This document shows positions 17,302-25,656 of a stretch of 64,000 nt of DNA, in pieces (position 1 is the first letter of the stretch; each line of letters opens with the position of its first letter). The notes beneath the pieces were generated by a model. It had not been told where the DNA came from, ran no database searches, and saw nothing but the letters and a program-made list of their open reading frames with translations. Source of the stretch: Halobacillus andaensis (GTDB lineage: Bacteria > Bacillota > Bacilli > Bacillales > Halobacillaceae); the NCBI RefSeq assembly GCF_014636475.1, contig NZ_BMEL01000004.1, forward strand, positions 186,001-250,000, read 5' to 3'. A program made the position numbers and the translations under genes.

Positions 17302-18228
17302 ATGAGCGAACTGGTTGGAAAGTTGAGAGGAAAAACAGGGAAATCCAGTAATAAACAAAAGTTAAATAAGGAAAAATCCTTATGGTGGATGTATCTGCCG
17401 GCGGTTTTATTTGTCACCGTGTTTATCGTCTATCCGTTTATGGATGGGGTGAGAATTTCATTTACAGATTGGAATGGTTTTTCTCAGTCCTTTAATTTTG
17501 TCGGACTTGAGCAATATTCACGTATGTTTAATGATCCTACAACCTGGACTGTTATTCGGAACACTCTTTTATATGGGATCGGAAGTACGATATTACAGAA
17601 CGGACTTGGTCTTTGTTACGCCTTACTATTAAATAATTCTATTAAATTTAGAACATTAACACGGACAATTGTTTACCTTCCGGTTATTATCAGTCCATTA
17701 ATTATGGGGTATATTTTCTATCTCTTTTTCGCTTTTCAAAATGGAGCTCTAAATGATGCGATAACGGCTTTCGGTTTTGCTCCAATTAATGCGCTCGGAA
17801 ATGCTGATATTAACCCTTATATTATTGTATTGGTCAATACCTATCAGTTTGTCGGAATTGCTATGATTATTTACTTAGCAGGATTGCAGGGAATCTCCAA
17901 AGATTTTTATGAAGCGGCTGATATCGATGGAGCTTCTGCTTTTCAACAGTTTAAATCCATTACGCTGCCAATGCTAGCCCCGTCGATCACCATTAACGTA
18001 GTTATTAACATTATTGGCGGCTTGAAGCTGTTTGATGTCATTGTAGCCTTAACTGGCGGTGGACCAGGTAATGCTTCACAGTCCAGTTCCACGTTTATGT
18101 ACGACTTGTATTTCAGCAGACAGGATGCCGGGTATGCAGCTACACAAGGTGTGTTGATTGCCTTTATTATTCTGATCCTTAGCTTGCTTGCGCTATGGTA
18201 CTTTAAACGGAAGGAGATTGAAGCGTAA
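17302..18228 (+). CDS. ABC sugar permease 1 (MalF/AmyD type)
   Basis: A 308-aa inner-membrane permease with six predicted membrane segments, starting around [19 protein letters not shown]. The binding-protein-dependent transport motif [20 protein letters not shown] (EAA loop), which docks the ATPase, is near residue 210. ATG 17302 is preferred to ATG 17290 since AAGGAG ends at 17289, too close to the latter; the spacing to 17302 is slightly long. The stop overlaps the next start. No ATPase gene is in the operon, so a shared MsmX-type ATPase elsewhere is expected. Confidence 0.92.
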   Translation: MSELVGKLRGKTGKSSNKQKLNKEKSLWWMYLPAVLFVTVFIVYPFMDGVRISFTDWNGFSQSFNFVGLEQYSRMFNDPTTWTVIRNTLLYGIGSTILQNGLGLCYALLLNNSIKFRTLTRTIVYLPVIISPLIMGYIFYLFFAFQNGALNDAITAFGFAPINALGNADINPYIIVLVNTYQFVGIAMIIYLAGLQGISKDFYEAADIDGASAFQQFKSITLPMLAPSITINVVINIIGGLKLFDVIVALTGGGPGNASQSSSTFMYDLYFSRQDAGYAATQGVLIAFIILILSLLALWYFKRKEIEA

Positions 18229-19052
18229 TGATAAAAAACAAGAAAAAAGGGCTGTTAACCATCCTTGCTCTCATTGTAGCGGCTATTCACGTTATCCCGT
18301 TTTATATTTTGATCACGACCTCGCTGAAAGTGCGTGGAGATTTCAGTTCGCGTTGGGCGCTTCCTGAGTATTTTACCCTTGAAAATTTCGGTATAGCGTG
18401 GCAAGAAGCAAACCTGGGACCAGCCTTCATTAACTCCTTTATTATTACATTTGTAGCGGCTGTTCTGCTCATTTTTGTCGGTTCGCTTGCTGCTTATCCA
18501 TTGGCGCGGCGAAATACGAAGCTGAATAAAGCAGCTATGATGTTTTTCATAGCGATTATGGTAGTTCCGCCACTTACGGCTCTCGTACCGCTTTATCAGC
18601 TAGTGGTTGATATAGGAATGCTGAATACTCGAACGATTGCAATTTTAAACAATGTGGCCGCATTTCTGCCGTTAACTATTTTTCTTTATTCTGGATTCAT
18701 TCGCTCCACAATTCCGAAAGAATTAGAAGAAGCTGCGAAAATTGACGGTGCCAGTACGATAGGAATTTTCTTTAGAGTGGTTTTTCCGCTCTTAAAGCCA
18801 GTGACGGCATCCGTATTGATTATCGCGTGTGTCTTTATCTGGAACGATTATCAGTTTGCCATTTTCTTCTTGCAAAGCAGTGAAGTGCAGACGTTAACGG
18901 TCGCGATGGCCAGCTTCTTTGGTGAAAATCAAAATAATCTCGGGCTTGTAGCAGCTGCTGCCTTTCTAGCGATGATCCCAATGGCTATTTTGTTCCTATT
19001 CTTACAAAAATACTTTATCGCCGGACTATCATCTGGTGCTGTAAAAGGATAA
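18228..19052 (+). CDS. ABC sugar permease 2 (MalG/AmyC type)
   Basis: A 274-aa partner permease with six membrane segments and an EAA loop (EEAAKIDGASTIGIFFRVVF). The ATG overlaps the stop of permease 1 (TAATG), so the two are coupled, as expected for subunits made 1:1. The C-terminus YFIAGLSSGAVKG is the normal end for this family. It imports alpha-galactosides together with the lipoprotein encoded upstream. Confidence 0.93.
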   Translation: MIKNKKKGLLTILALIVAAIHVIPFYILITTSLKVRGDFSSRWALPEYFTLENFGIAWQEANLGPAFINSFIITFVAAVLLIFVGSLAAYPLARRNTKLNKAAMMFFIAIMVVPPLTALVPLYQLVVDIGMLNTRTIAILNNVAAFLPLTIFLYSGFIRSTIPKELEEAAKIDGASTIGIFFRVVFPLLKPVTASVLIIACVFIWNDYQFAIFFLQSSEVQTLTVAMASFFGENQNNLGLVAAAAFLAMIPMAILFLFLQKYFIAGLSSGAVKG

Positions 19053-19107
19053 TATTCTTGAAAGCTAACTATTAATTATTGAAATTGTTGTAACGGAGGA
19101 CTTGCAC

Positions 19108-21339
19108 ATGCCGATCTACTTTAACGAAAATACAAAAGAGTTTCATTTACAAAACCAAGGGCTGAGCTACATTTTCTGTATTATGAAAAATAATCAACTT
19201 GGCCACTTGTATTACGGTAAAAAAATTAAACACCGTGATTCTTTTCAGCACCTGTTAAGAACACAAGCCCGTGCAGGTATGTCGAATGTATTTGAAGGTG
19301 ATCTTACTTTTTCGCTTGATCTATTAAAGCAGGAATACCCTTCATACGGAACGACCGACTACCGTGAGCCTGCTTATCAAATTCTTCAGGAAAACGGCAG
19401 CCGGACGACTCAGTTTGAATATCAATGCCATGAAATTTTTGAGGGAAAGCCTGCTTTGAACGGACTGCCGGCTGCTTATACCGAGGAAGAGGGTGAAGCA
19501 TCTACACTTGTTGTCACGTTAGTCGATTCATTAATTGATGCAGAAATTAAACTATCGTATACCGTTTATGAAAACCGCAATGTCATGACGCGTAACACAG
19601 AATTTGTTAATAAGGGAAAACAAAAACTTGAATTAACACGAGCACTGAGCGCCAGCGTCGATTTATTTGATGCCGACTTTGAAATGGTTCAGCTTTCTGG
19701 TTCGTGGTCGAGAGAGCGTCATGTGAAATCAAGAGAGCTCGTCCCAGGAATCCAAAGTATCTCTAGTACGAGAGGGACGAGCAGCTCTCAGCAAAATCCG
19801 TTTCTTGCGTTAAAACGTCCGACAGCGGATGAAAATCAAGGGGAAGTGTATGGCTTTAACTTCGTGTATAGTGGAAACTTCCTTGCTCAGGTTGAGGTAG
19901 ATCAGTATGATGTGGCGAGGGTGACGATGGGAATTAATCCTTTTGATTTTCGTTGGCTCCTTAAGCCTGGAGAAACATTTCAAACACCAGAAGTCGTTAT
20001 GGTTTATTCTGATGAAGGTATGAACGGGATGAGTCAGACCTATCATGACTTATACCGTGAACGTCTCGTGCGCGGTCCGTGGAAAAAAGAAGAGCGTCCT
20101 GTATTAATAAACAACTGGGAAGCGACTTATTTTGACTTTGATGAGGAGAAGCTGTTGTCGATTGCTAAAGAATCAAAAGAGCTTGGCATTGAACTGTTTG
20201 TGCTGGATGACGGCTGGTTTGGTAAACGTGATGATGATACAACTTCACTCGGCGACTGGTTTTCTGATAAAGAAAAGCTTCCTAATGGAGTGGAAGGGGT
20301 GGCCAGGAAAATCACCGACCTCGGCATGAAATTCGGGTTGTGGTTTGAACCAGAAATGGTCAATAAAGCCAGCGAGTTGTACAAACAGCACCCGGACTGG
20401 ATTATTCAGGTAAAAGGAAGAACACACTCCCACGGTAGAAATCAATATGTGCTTGATTTTTCCCGGAAAGAAGTAGTCGATAATTTGTATGAGCAAATGG
20501 CAGAAGTCTTAAAGGAGTCGCCAATTACTTATGTGAAGTGGGATATGAACCGGTATATGACTGAGATCGGTTCACTTGATTTACCTTCGGAACGGCAGAG
20601 TGAAGTGGCCCACCGCTATATTTTAGGAGTGTATGATCTGTACGAACGATTAACGTCTCAATTTCCAGAGGTGTTATTCGAGTCATGCGCAAGCGGAGGT
20701 GCCCGATTTGATCCGGGCATGCTCTATTATGCACCGCAGACGTGGACGAGTGATGATACTGATGCAGTGGAGCGTTTAAAAATTCAATATGGAACCTCGA
20801 TGGCTTACCCATTGAGTACGATTGGGGCTCACGTATCAGATGTGCCAAATCACCAGGTGCACCGAACTACGAGTCTGTCGACCCGGGGAGATGTCTCTTT
20901 CTTTGGAACCTTTGGCTATGAACTGGATATTACGACGATGACGCCTGAAGAAAAAGACGAAGTGAAGCAGCAAGTCCACTATTACAAACAGCACCGTAAG
21001 CTCATCCAGTATGGCACGTTTTATCGTTTGCTCAGTCCGTTTGAGGAGGGAGGCAATCGAGTGGCATGGATGGTCGTTTCTCCCGATCAAAAGGAAGCAC
21101 TCGTTGGCTATTACAAGATTCTTGCTGAGCCGAATCCAGGTTTTAAACGACTGTTTTTAAAAGGTTTGAATGAACAGCAAGAGTATGAAATCGAAGGCAT
21201 GGATGGAAGTTATTACGGTGATGAATTGATGAGAGCTGGTCTGATGCTCGAAAATGAGTATTCAGGGTCTGTGCCCCCTGAGAACGAAAAACTAGGGGAT
21301 TTCACCTCATCCCTTTACAAGTTAACGGCTAAACAATAA
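19108..21339 (+). CDS. Alpha-galactosidase, glycoside hydrolase family 36
   Basis: A 743-aa cytosolic GH36 enzyme releasing galactose from raffinose-family sugars and melibiose. ATG 19108 follows CGGAGGA; TTG 19102 is less likely. An N-terminal beta-sandwich leads to the TIM barrel with NNWEATYFDF, LFVLDDGWFG, FGLWFEPEMVN, VKWDMNR (nucleophile Asp near residue 477), ESCASGGARFD and WTSDDTDAVER (acid/base Asp near 548). Length agrees with the Bacillus-type enzymes of about 730 aa. It lacks a signal peptide, so it acts on imported oligosaccharides. Last gene of the importer operon, with a terminator at 21437. Confidence 0.95.
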   Translation: MPIYFNENTKEFHLQNQGLSYIFCIMKNNQLGHLYYGKKIKHRDSFQHLLRTQARAGMSNVFEGDLTFSLDLLKQEYPSYGTTDYREPAYQILQENGSRTTQFEYQCHEIFEGKPALNGLPAAYTEEEGEASTLVVTLVDSLIDAEIKLSYTVYENRNVMTRNTEFVNKGKQKLELTRALSASVDLFDADFEMVQLSGSWSRERHVKSRELVPGIQSISSTRGTSSSQQNPFLALKRPTADENQGEVYGFNFVYSGNFLAQVEVDQYDVARVTMGINPFDFRWLLKPGETFQTPEVVMVYSDEGMNGMSQTYHDLYRERLVRGPWKKEERPVLINNWEATYFDFDEEKLLSIAKESKELGIELFVLDDGWFGKRDDDTTSLGDWFSDKEKLPNGVEGVARKITDLGMKFGLWFEPEMVNKASELYKQHPDWIIQVKGRTHSHGRNQYVLDFSRKEVVDNLYEQMAEVLKESPITYVKWDMNRYMTEIGSLDLPSERQSEVAHRYILGVYDLYERLTSQFPEVLFESCASGGARFDPGMLYYAPQTWTSDDTDAVERLKIQYGTSMAYPLSTIGAHVSDVPNHQVHRTTSLSTRGDVSFFGTFGYELDITTMTPEEKDEVKQQVHYYKQHRKLIQYGTFYRLLSPFEEGGNRVAWMVVSPDQKEALVGYYKILAEPNPGFKRLFLKGLNEQQEYEIEGMDGSYYGDELMRAGLMLENEYSGSVPPENEKLGDFTSSLYKLTAKQ

Positions 21340-21436
21340 ACATTTAGAAAAAAGAGTTGGCTTATACGCCAAGTCTTCAGCTTGTAGTTGAGTGAGTCAA
21401 CAGAAAAACTGAAAGTCTATGAAAGGTAGAATTTAT

Positions 21437-21479
21437 AAAGCGGTCTATGTGGAATTTAATTTTCACACAGACCGCTTTT
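21437..21479 (+). terminator. Terminator of the alpha-galactoside operon
   Basis: AAAGCGGTCT with AGACCGCTTT, extended inward by GTG/CAC pairing, ends in TTTTC about 140 bp after the GH36 stop. The gap between stop and stem (21340-21436) shows no gene. Confidence 0.8.
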
Positions 21480-22003
21480 CTTCTAGCTTTTAAGAAATTT
21501 GCGCCTTCTATTCCTTTATAATTTTAACGCTTCGTTTCAATCTTATACCGTTCTTTAGCCAGGCAACTTATAGATGGTTTTTAGGAGCAGATAGTTGAAC
21601 ATACGAATGGATTTTAGATTGATCTCTGTGGATGCAACGATGAGCGTTCGGTGGTGACGCCTGGTCGATTAAAACCGGCCACGTCCTGTGGCCAACATCG
21701 ACACTAGCACGTCCGGTGCGTCGCGGGAACAGCGCGAGCCGAAGATCCACTTGGTCTAGTGAACTTCTTGACCAAGTTAGCTTAGGCCGTGCCCGCGGCA
21801 AGCATCCACCGACAAGCGATTCGTGAGGCTCTTTAAGGTTAGAAAGGACTTCTTCAGTAGCCTGCCTTTCAGTCCTACGGGTTCACACCTTATTCGTATC
21901 TCCCACAGGAGTATCGCCGTTTCCTTAAACACTTGTTCGATAAAAAAGCCACTAGTGAGAATGAGGAATAAGCAATATTATAATAGATGAGAGCCAAGTC
22001 TTA
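21480..22003. repeat. Non-coding composite repeat region
   Basis: No credible gene. The segment 21640-21830 is GC-rich and palindromic (for example CCGGCCACGTCCTGTGGCC), unlike the AT-rich flanks. From 21884 to 21950 it matches 36650-36711: 21 bases are identical (the CACACCTTATTC block to 21904), and the match goes on with few changes through TCGC-GTTTCC and TTCGATAAA. It is part of a dispersed intergenic repeat family also present near 36.6 kb. The reading frame at 21568-21801 on the minus strand is chance in GC-rich DNA. Confidence 0.7.
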
Positions 22004-23014
22004 TTAACTGAGTTTTGATGTGCTTTCTCTTTTTATTAATTTCGTAGGGATGACTACTTTTTTGGGGATTTCCCGTTTTGTATCCAGACGTTCGACCATT
22101 AATTCAACTGCGGTTTCCCCCATAAATTCTGTAAATACCTTTACGGTAGATAAAGAAGGTTGAAGGTAGTTGGAGGCGGCAATATCGTTAAAACCAATAA
22201 TAGACACCTCATCTGGTACGCGGATGTTGTTTTCATGAAGAGCTCTTAACGCTCCGATTGCCATAGAGTCACTGGCTACGACAAATGCTGTAGGAAGTTT
22301 TGGCTGCTGTAACGCGTCCTTCATTAGACGATAGCCATCTTCCGTACCAAATCGACCAACAAAAACAAATTGTTCGTTAAAAATATTTTTGGATGTTAAG
22401 TATTCTCTAAAGGCTTTTTCACGATAATCCATTAAAGTTTCATTGGCTCTAATTTCTAAAACTCCGCCAATGAATCCAATATCACGATGGTTTAAAGATA
22501 TCAGGTGATCTAAAACCTCAATCATAGCTCTTTGAAAGTCAATCACCACAGAATCATAAGTCAAATCAGATGGAGAAAAATCTACAAAAGTAATCGCGCT
22601 TGTTATTTCTTTTATTTCCTCGACTTCTTCCGGAGGAATTCTTCCAACAACGATCATCCCATCGATATCATTAACAGCTGATAAATCTAACTGATTATTT
22701 TTTCGATAAACTTTTACTAAATCGATTTTTTTGGCGGCGCACTCTTTTTCAATCCCAAGGCGAATCGCTAAAAAATAAGGGTCGCTAATTTCATCTTGCT
22801 CAGAATGGAAAAGAATAATGCCTAGTCGGTACTTCTTCTTCTCATTCTTTGAAGCGCGTTGTTTTAACGTACGGTAATTCAGTTCTTCAGAAACTTTAAA
22901 AATCCGTTTTTTTGTCGCGTCAGATACAGATAAAGTAGAATCGTAATTTAAGACTCTGGATACGGTAGCGATAGAAAAACCGGTTTTTTCCGCTATATCA
23001 CGAATCGTTGCCAT
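22004..23014 (-). CDS. LacI-family regulator, second copy for the alpha-galactoside locus
   Basis: A 336-aa repressor-type protein. ATG 23014 follows AAGGAG; a TTG one codon upstream is also open. The helix-turn-helix (IRDIAEKTGFSIATVSRVLN) is followed by a sensor domain with GMIVVGRIPPE, IGFIGGVLE, TAFVVASDSMAIGALRALH and SIIGFNDIAASNYL. It is a paralogue of the regulator at 14509-15573. It lies downstream of the GH36 operon on the other strand and before the GH2 locus, so its target could be either. A copy of TTTAGTAAAAAA precedes it, as in the importer promoter. Confidence 0.9.
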   Translation of the reverse strand: MATIRDIAEKTGFSIATVSRVLNYDSTLSVSDATKKRIFKVSEELNYRTLKQRASKNEKKKYRLGIILFHSEQDEISDPYFLAIRLGIEKECAAKKIDLVKVYRKNNQLDLSAVNDIDGMIVVGRIPPEEVEEIKEITSAITFVDFSPSDLTYDSVVIDFQRAMIEVLDHLISLNHRDIGFIGGVLEIRANETLMDYREKAFREYLTSKNIFNEQFVFVGRFGTEDGYRLMKDALQQPKLPTAFVVASDSMAIGALRALHENNIRVPDEVSIIGFNDIAASNYLQPSLSTVKVFTEFMGETAVELMVERLDTKREIPKKVVIPTKLIKRESTSKLS

Positions 23015-23051
23015 CAAGTACTCTCCTTCTATGGTAAGTAAAAAATATTTG

Positions 23052-23063
23052 TTTAGTAAAAAA
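23052..23063. promoter_or_regulatory. TTTAGTAAAAAA motif before second LacI gene
   Basis: An exact copy of the left arm of the inverted repeat at 15794-15834, about 40 bp upstream of the LacI start. It is AT-rich, so chance is possible, but its place in two regulator-linked promoters supports an operator half-site. Confidence 0.4.
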
Positions 23064-23155
23064 TGGTTTATTTATACTATATCACACAGAAAACGTGACT
23101 CCTATCTACTGAAGGAAAGTAATTTTTTGAGGAAGAAGCAACGGAATTCCTAAAG

Positions 23156-23543
23156 AAAAAAGACAGGAGTTTTCCTGTCTCAAGTTTGTAGAGAAATCTT
23201 AGTTTTCTCTATACTTTTTATTGCAAGTAAAAGTTCACTAGAACAAGTGGCGGCTAGGCTTTCCTCTTATAGAGACAAAGATGTCAACAAGGCTCTATAC
23301 TTCAATGGTTCCGAAAGCTATTTGGATCAAAGGAACGGAAAAGTGACGACTCCTGCGGGAGGAGCAGACAGGAGAGGCCCCGGAGGTCGCAGACCGAGGA
23401 GACTTTCCGTCTTGCCCCGCGGAAAGCGGCGCTTTTCCTGTTCCTTTTCTCCAGACAAAAATGAAGGAACCACCATATACCCCCATATTCTATCCGTCTA
23501 AGCTTTTTCGACAGCCTGAAGACAGGAGTTTTCCTGTCTTTTT
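23156..23543. repeat. Terminator-capped non-coding element R1
   Basis: A 388-bp element between galM and the LacI gene. The same 20-mer hairpin (AGACAGGAGTTTTCCTGTCT) occurs at 23161-23180, with an A-run on its left, and at 23520-23539, with a T-run on its right. Both therefore terminate transcription leaving the element. Inside each cap lie imperfect inverted ends (AGTTTGTAGAGAAA at 23183 and CTTTTTCGACAGCCT from 23503). The core 23329-23455 is itself bounded by inverted AAAGGAACGGAAA-type ends and shares 48 identical bases (23381-23428) with element R2 at 36835-36882. The open frame 23247-23501 is not considered a gene. Confidence 0.8.
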
Positions 23544-24576
23544 AAATGGTTTCAAACGTGAAAGTTGTCTTCTTTTCATAAGGTTCGTTAGCTTTTAAAA
23601 GAATACTTGGAAAACCTTTATGATGGAGAGAAGCGGGGGAAGCTTGGGTTTCTAAACACAATCCCGAATGTTTTTGAGCAGGACCGCTCTCTAAGAGGTG
23701 CTCACTATTTAAATTGTTCCCTGTATATAAAACCATACCGGGTTGATTGGTGTAGACTCTTAGAGCTCTCCCGCTTTCCTCATCTTTTAGGCTAACCTGT
23801 TCCTCTTCTGTTTCATTAAAAATAAAATAGTGATCAAATCCATCGTTAGCTAACTGGATTTGGGGATGGCTGGAGTCGAGTCCAGTTTGCAAGGTAGATT
23901 CCTTGCTTAAATCAAAAGGGGTCCCTTCACTAGATTTAATTTTACCTGTAGGAATAAGGTTCTCATCCAATTCTACAAACTGATTGCTGTTTATTTTCAT
24001 CTTATGATCGCGAGCGGTTCGTTTTGCATTTCCGCTCAAGTTAAGATAACTATGATTCGTTAAAGTGACAGCCGTATCTTGATCACTGATGGCTTGATAA
24101 TCGATTGAGAATTGATTATGATTTGTTAATTGGTATGTGATTTTCACAGAAAGGCTGCCAGGGTATCCGCCTTCTAAATCTGGAATCTCCAGCGTGAATT
24201 CTACTCCCGCTGCACTTGTTGTTTGAAAGGGAGCAGCGTTCCAAATTTTTTTATTAAAACCTTGGTCGCCCCCGTGGAGAGAGTTATCTCCATCATTAGT
24301 ATCTAGAACATACATCTCATCATTGAGAAGGAAGGAGGCTCCGTCAACTCGTCCGGCGACTCGTCCGATCAGCGCTCCGAAATAATTGGGGTCCTCTACG
24401 TAATCTTCATATTTTTTGTAAGAGAGAACGACGTTTTCAATAGTGCCTCTGCGGTCAGGAACATTGATCTCCGTGATGATCCCACCATAATTTAAAGCGC
24501 GTATGGACATGCCGGAGTCGTTTTCCACAGTGAATGCTTTCCAACCGTTAGGTAGTAACTCTTCTTTTACTTCCAT
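23542..24576 (-). CDS. galM: Aldose 1-epimerase (mutarotase)
   Basis: A 344-aa galactose mutarotase that interconverts alpha and beta anomers of galactose or glucose for the Leloir pathway. Motifs: ALNYGGIITEINVPDR, GALIGRVAGRV (substrate Arg), SLHGGDQGFNKKIW (catalytic His region), TNHSYLNLSG (second catalytic His) and the C-terminal GLCLETQA (catalytic Glu). GGAGG precedes ATG 24576. It is the last of a minus-strand series with the ArsR-type regulator, GPH symporter and GH2 gene, consistent with galactose released by beta-galactoside cleavage. Confidence 0.93.
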   Translation of the reverse strand: MEVKEELLPNGWKAFTVENDSGMSIRALNYGGIITEINVPDRRGTIENVVLSYKKYEDYVEDPNYFGALIGRVAGRVDGASFLLNDEMYVLDTNDGDNSLHGGDQGFNKKIWNAAPFQTTSAAGVEFTLEIPDLEGGYPGSLSVKITYQLTNHNQFSIDYQAISDQDTAVTLTNHSYLNLSGNAKRTARDHKMKINSNQFVELDENLIPTGKIKSSEGTPFDLSKESTLQTGLDSSHPQIQLANDGFDHYFIFNETEEEQVSLKDEESGRALRVYTNQPGMVLYTGNNLNSEHLLESGPAQKHSGLCLETQASPASLHHKGFPSILLKANEPYEKKTTFTFETI

Positions 24577-24641
24577 ATTTGTGTGCCTCCATATTGATTA
24601 GTCTTTACTATTAATTTAGGTTTGCAAAATTCAAGTAAGAT

Positions 24642-25562
24642 TTAGCTTTTGGCTTCGTACTTGATATTCATTACGATTCCTTGCTCGTAGTTACCGAATT
24701 TCGGACCGAATAAATTCATACCGCCCTTGTTTTCGGCATCTTCTTTAATGCCCAATTTAAACGCAACGTAGGGGTGATCGCTTAAGTGAAGGTCTCCTAT
24801 GGTTACGTCAGAAGCCTTTTCATTGTCTATGAAACAACCATCCTCATTGATTTTCCACTGTTTCAGTAAACCAAACTGGGTAAGATTTGTACGCCACCAG
24901 TCCGGAGTAAGGGACCCTCGTTCTCCCCCGAAGTCTCCTGGAGATGTCCAGGTAGCAGTTTCTGTATGATTGATCCAGGTTGTTATATCAGAAGGCCAGT
25001 CCAGTTTATAGTTAGGAGCTTCGGAACACACTTCTGCGCTAAATGAGATTTCCTTTACTGTGTATCCATAAGGAATGCGATTAGGAAACCTGTATTCTAC
25101 ATAGCCATCTCTGAAGAATAAGAGTTGAGCATTCTTTCGATCTGTTTCGTAGAAAGAACGTGGGTCGTCCTGGATGCCAATGTATTCCTGCTCTCCAACG
25201 AGTCCACAGTTGGGATGAACATGACAATCGAGATAATCCCCAATATTCATTTCAATGGTAAGTTCATGTTCATTTGTCTGCTCTTCCATATTGAATAAGT
25301 CGATAATGATTCTATCATAGTTAATGGCACTTACTTTCTGTGTACCTCTCCCAGGAACTAGTTCTGTCACAATGAGATCGACTTTTTCTAATTTATTAAC
25401 GTGAGAAGCGGTAGTAGAGAAAGGAAGGTTCAGCTTCTCAGATAATTCGTTGACGTTGTGCGGCTTTTCGCTTAATAAGTTTAATATTTTTACACGGGTC
25501 GGATTTGATAGAGCTTTATTGATGGGTAGCATATTTTCAAATGTTAATGGTAGTTTTTTCAC
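24642..25562 (-). CDS. ArsR-type winged-helix regulator with large C-terminal domain
   Basis: A 306-aa protein. The first 75 residues form an ArsR-like winged helix (INKALSNPTRVKILNLLSEK, VNELSEKLNLPFSTTASHVNKLE). The remaining 230 residues have no ArsR metal-site motif and are Trp- and Tyr-rich, with a cysteine/histidine patch (DCHVHPNCGLVGEQEY). This size is well over the usual 100 aa of ArsR proteins, and members of this kind sit in sugar loci, so the C-terminal domain probably senses a sugar. The start is GTG 25562 with GGAGG upstream. It lies between the symporter gene and galM and probably controls this locus. Confidence 0.75.
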   Translation of the reverse strand: MKKLPLTFENMLPINKALSNPTRVKILNLLSEKPHNVNELSEKLNLPFSTTASHVNKLEKVDLIVTELVPGRGTQKVSAINYDRIIIDLFNMEEQTNEHELTIEMNIGDYLDCHVHPNCGLVGEQEYIGIQDDPRSFYETDRKNAQLLFFRDGYVEYRFPNRIPYGYTVKEISFSAEVCSEAPNYKLDWPSDITTWINHTETATWTSPGDFGGERGSLTPDWWRTNLTQFGLLKQWKINEDGCFIDNEKASDVTIGDLHLSDHPYVAFKLGIKEDAENKGGMNLFGPKFGNYEQGIVMNIKYEAKS

Positions 25563-25620
25563 AAGAGAAGCCTCCGTATAAGAGTGTGTCTTTCCCTTAA
25601 GTATAACAAATTATTATACA

Positions 25621-25647
25621 AAAGAAGGGTGCAAGAAGCACCCTTCT
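25621..25647 (-). terminator. Terminator after GPH symporter gene
   Basis: A 10-bp perfect stem (AGAAGGGTGC, loop AAGA, GCACCCTTCT) followed on the minus strand by TTTTG, ten bases past the symporter stop. Confidence 0.75.
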
Positions 25648-25656
25648 TCATAAAAA

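Noticed and set aside
21568-21801. Minus-strand open frame of 77 codons in the GC-rich block
   Set aside because: Lies in structured non-coding repeat DNA, with no ribosome site and an odd Arg/Ser/Pro-rich translation.
23247-23501. Plus-strand open frame of 84 codons inside element R1
   Set aside because: It covers a repeat core shared with R2, where the frame is not kept; the composition is that of palindromic repeat DNA and no ribosome site is present.
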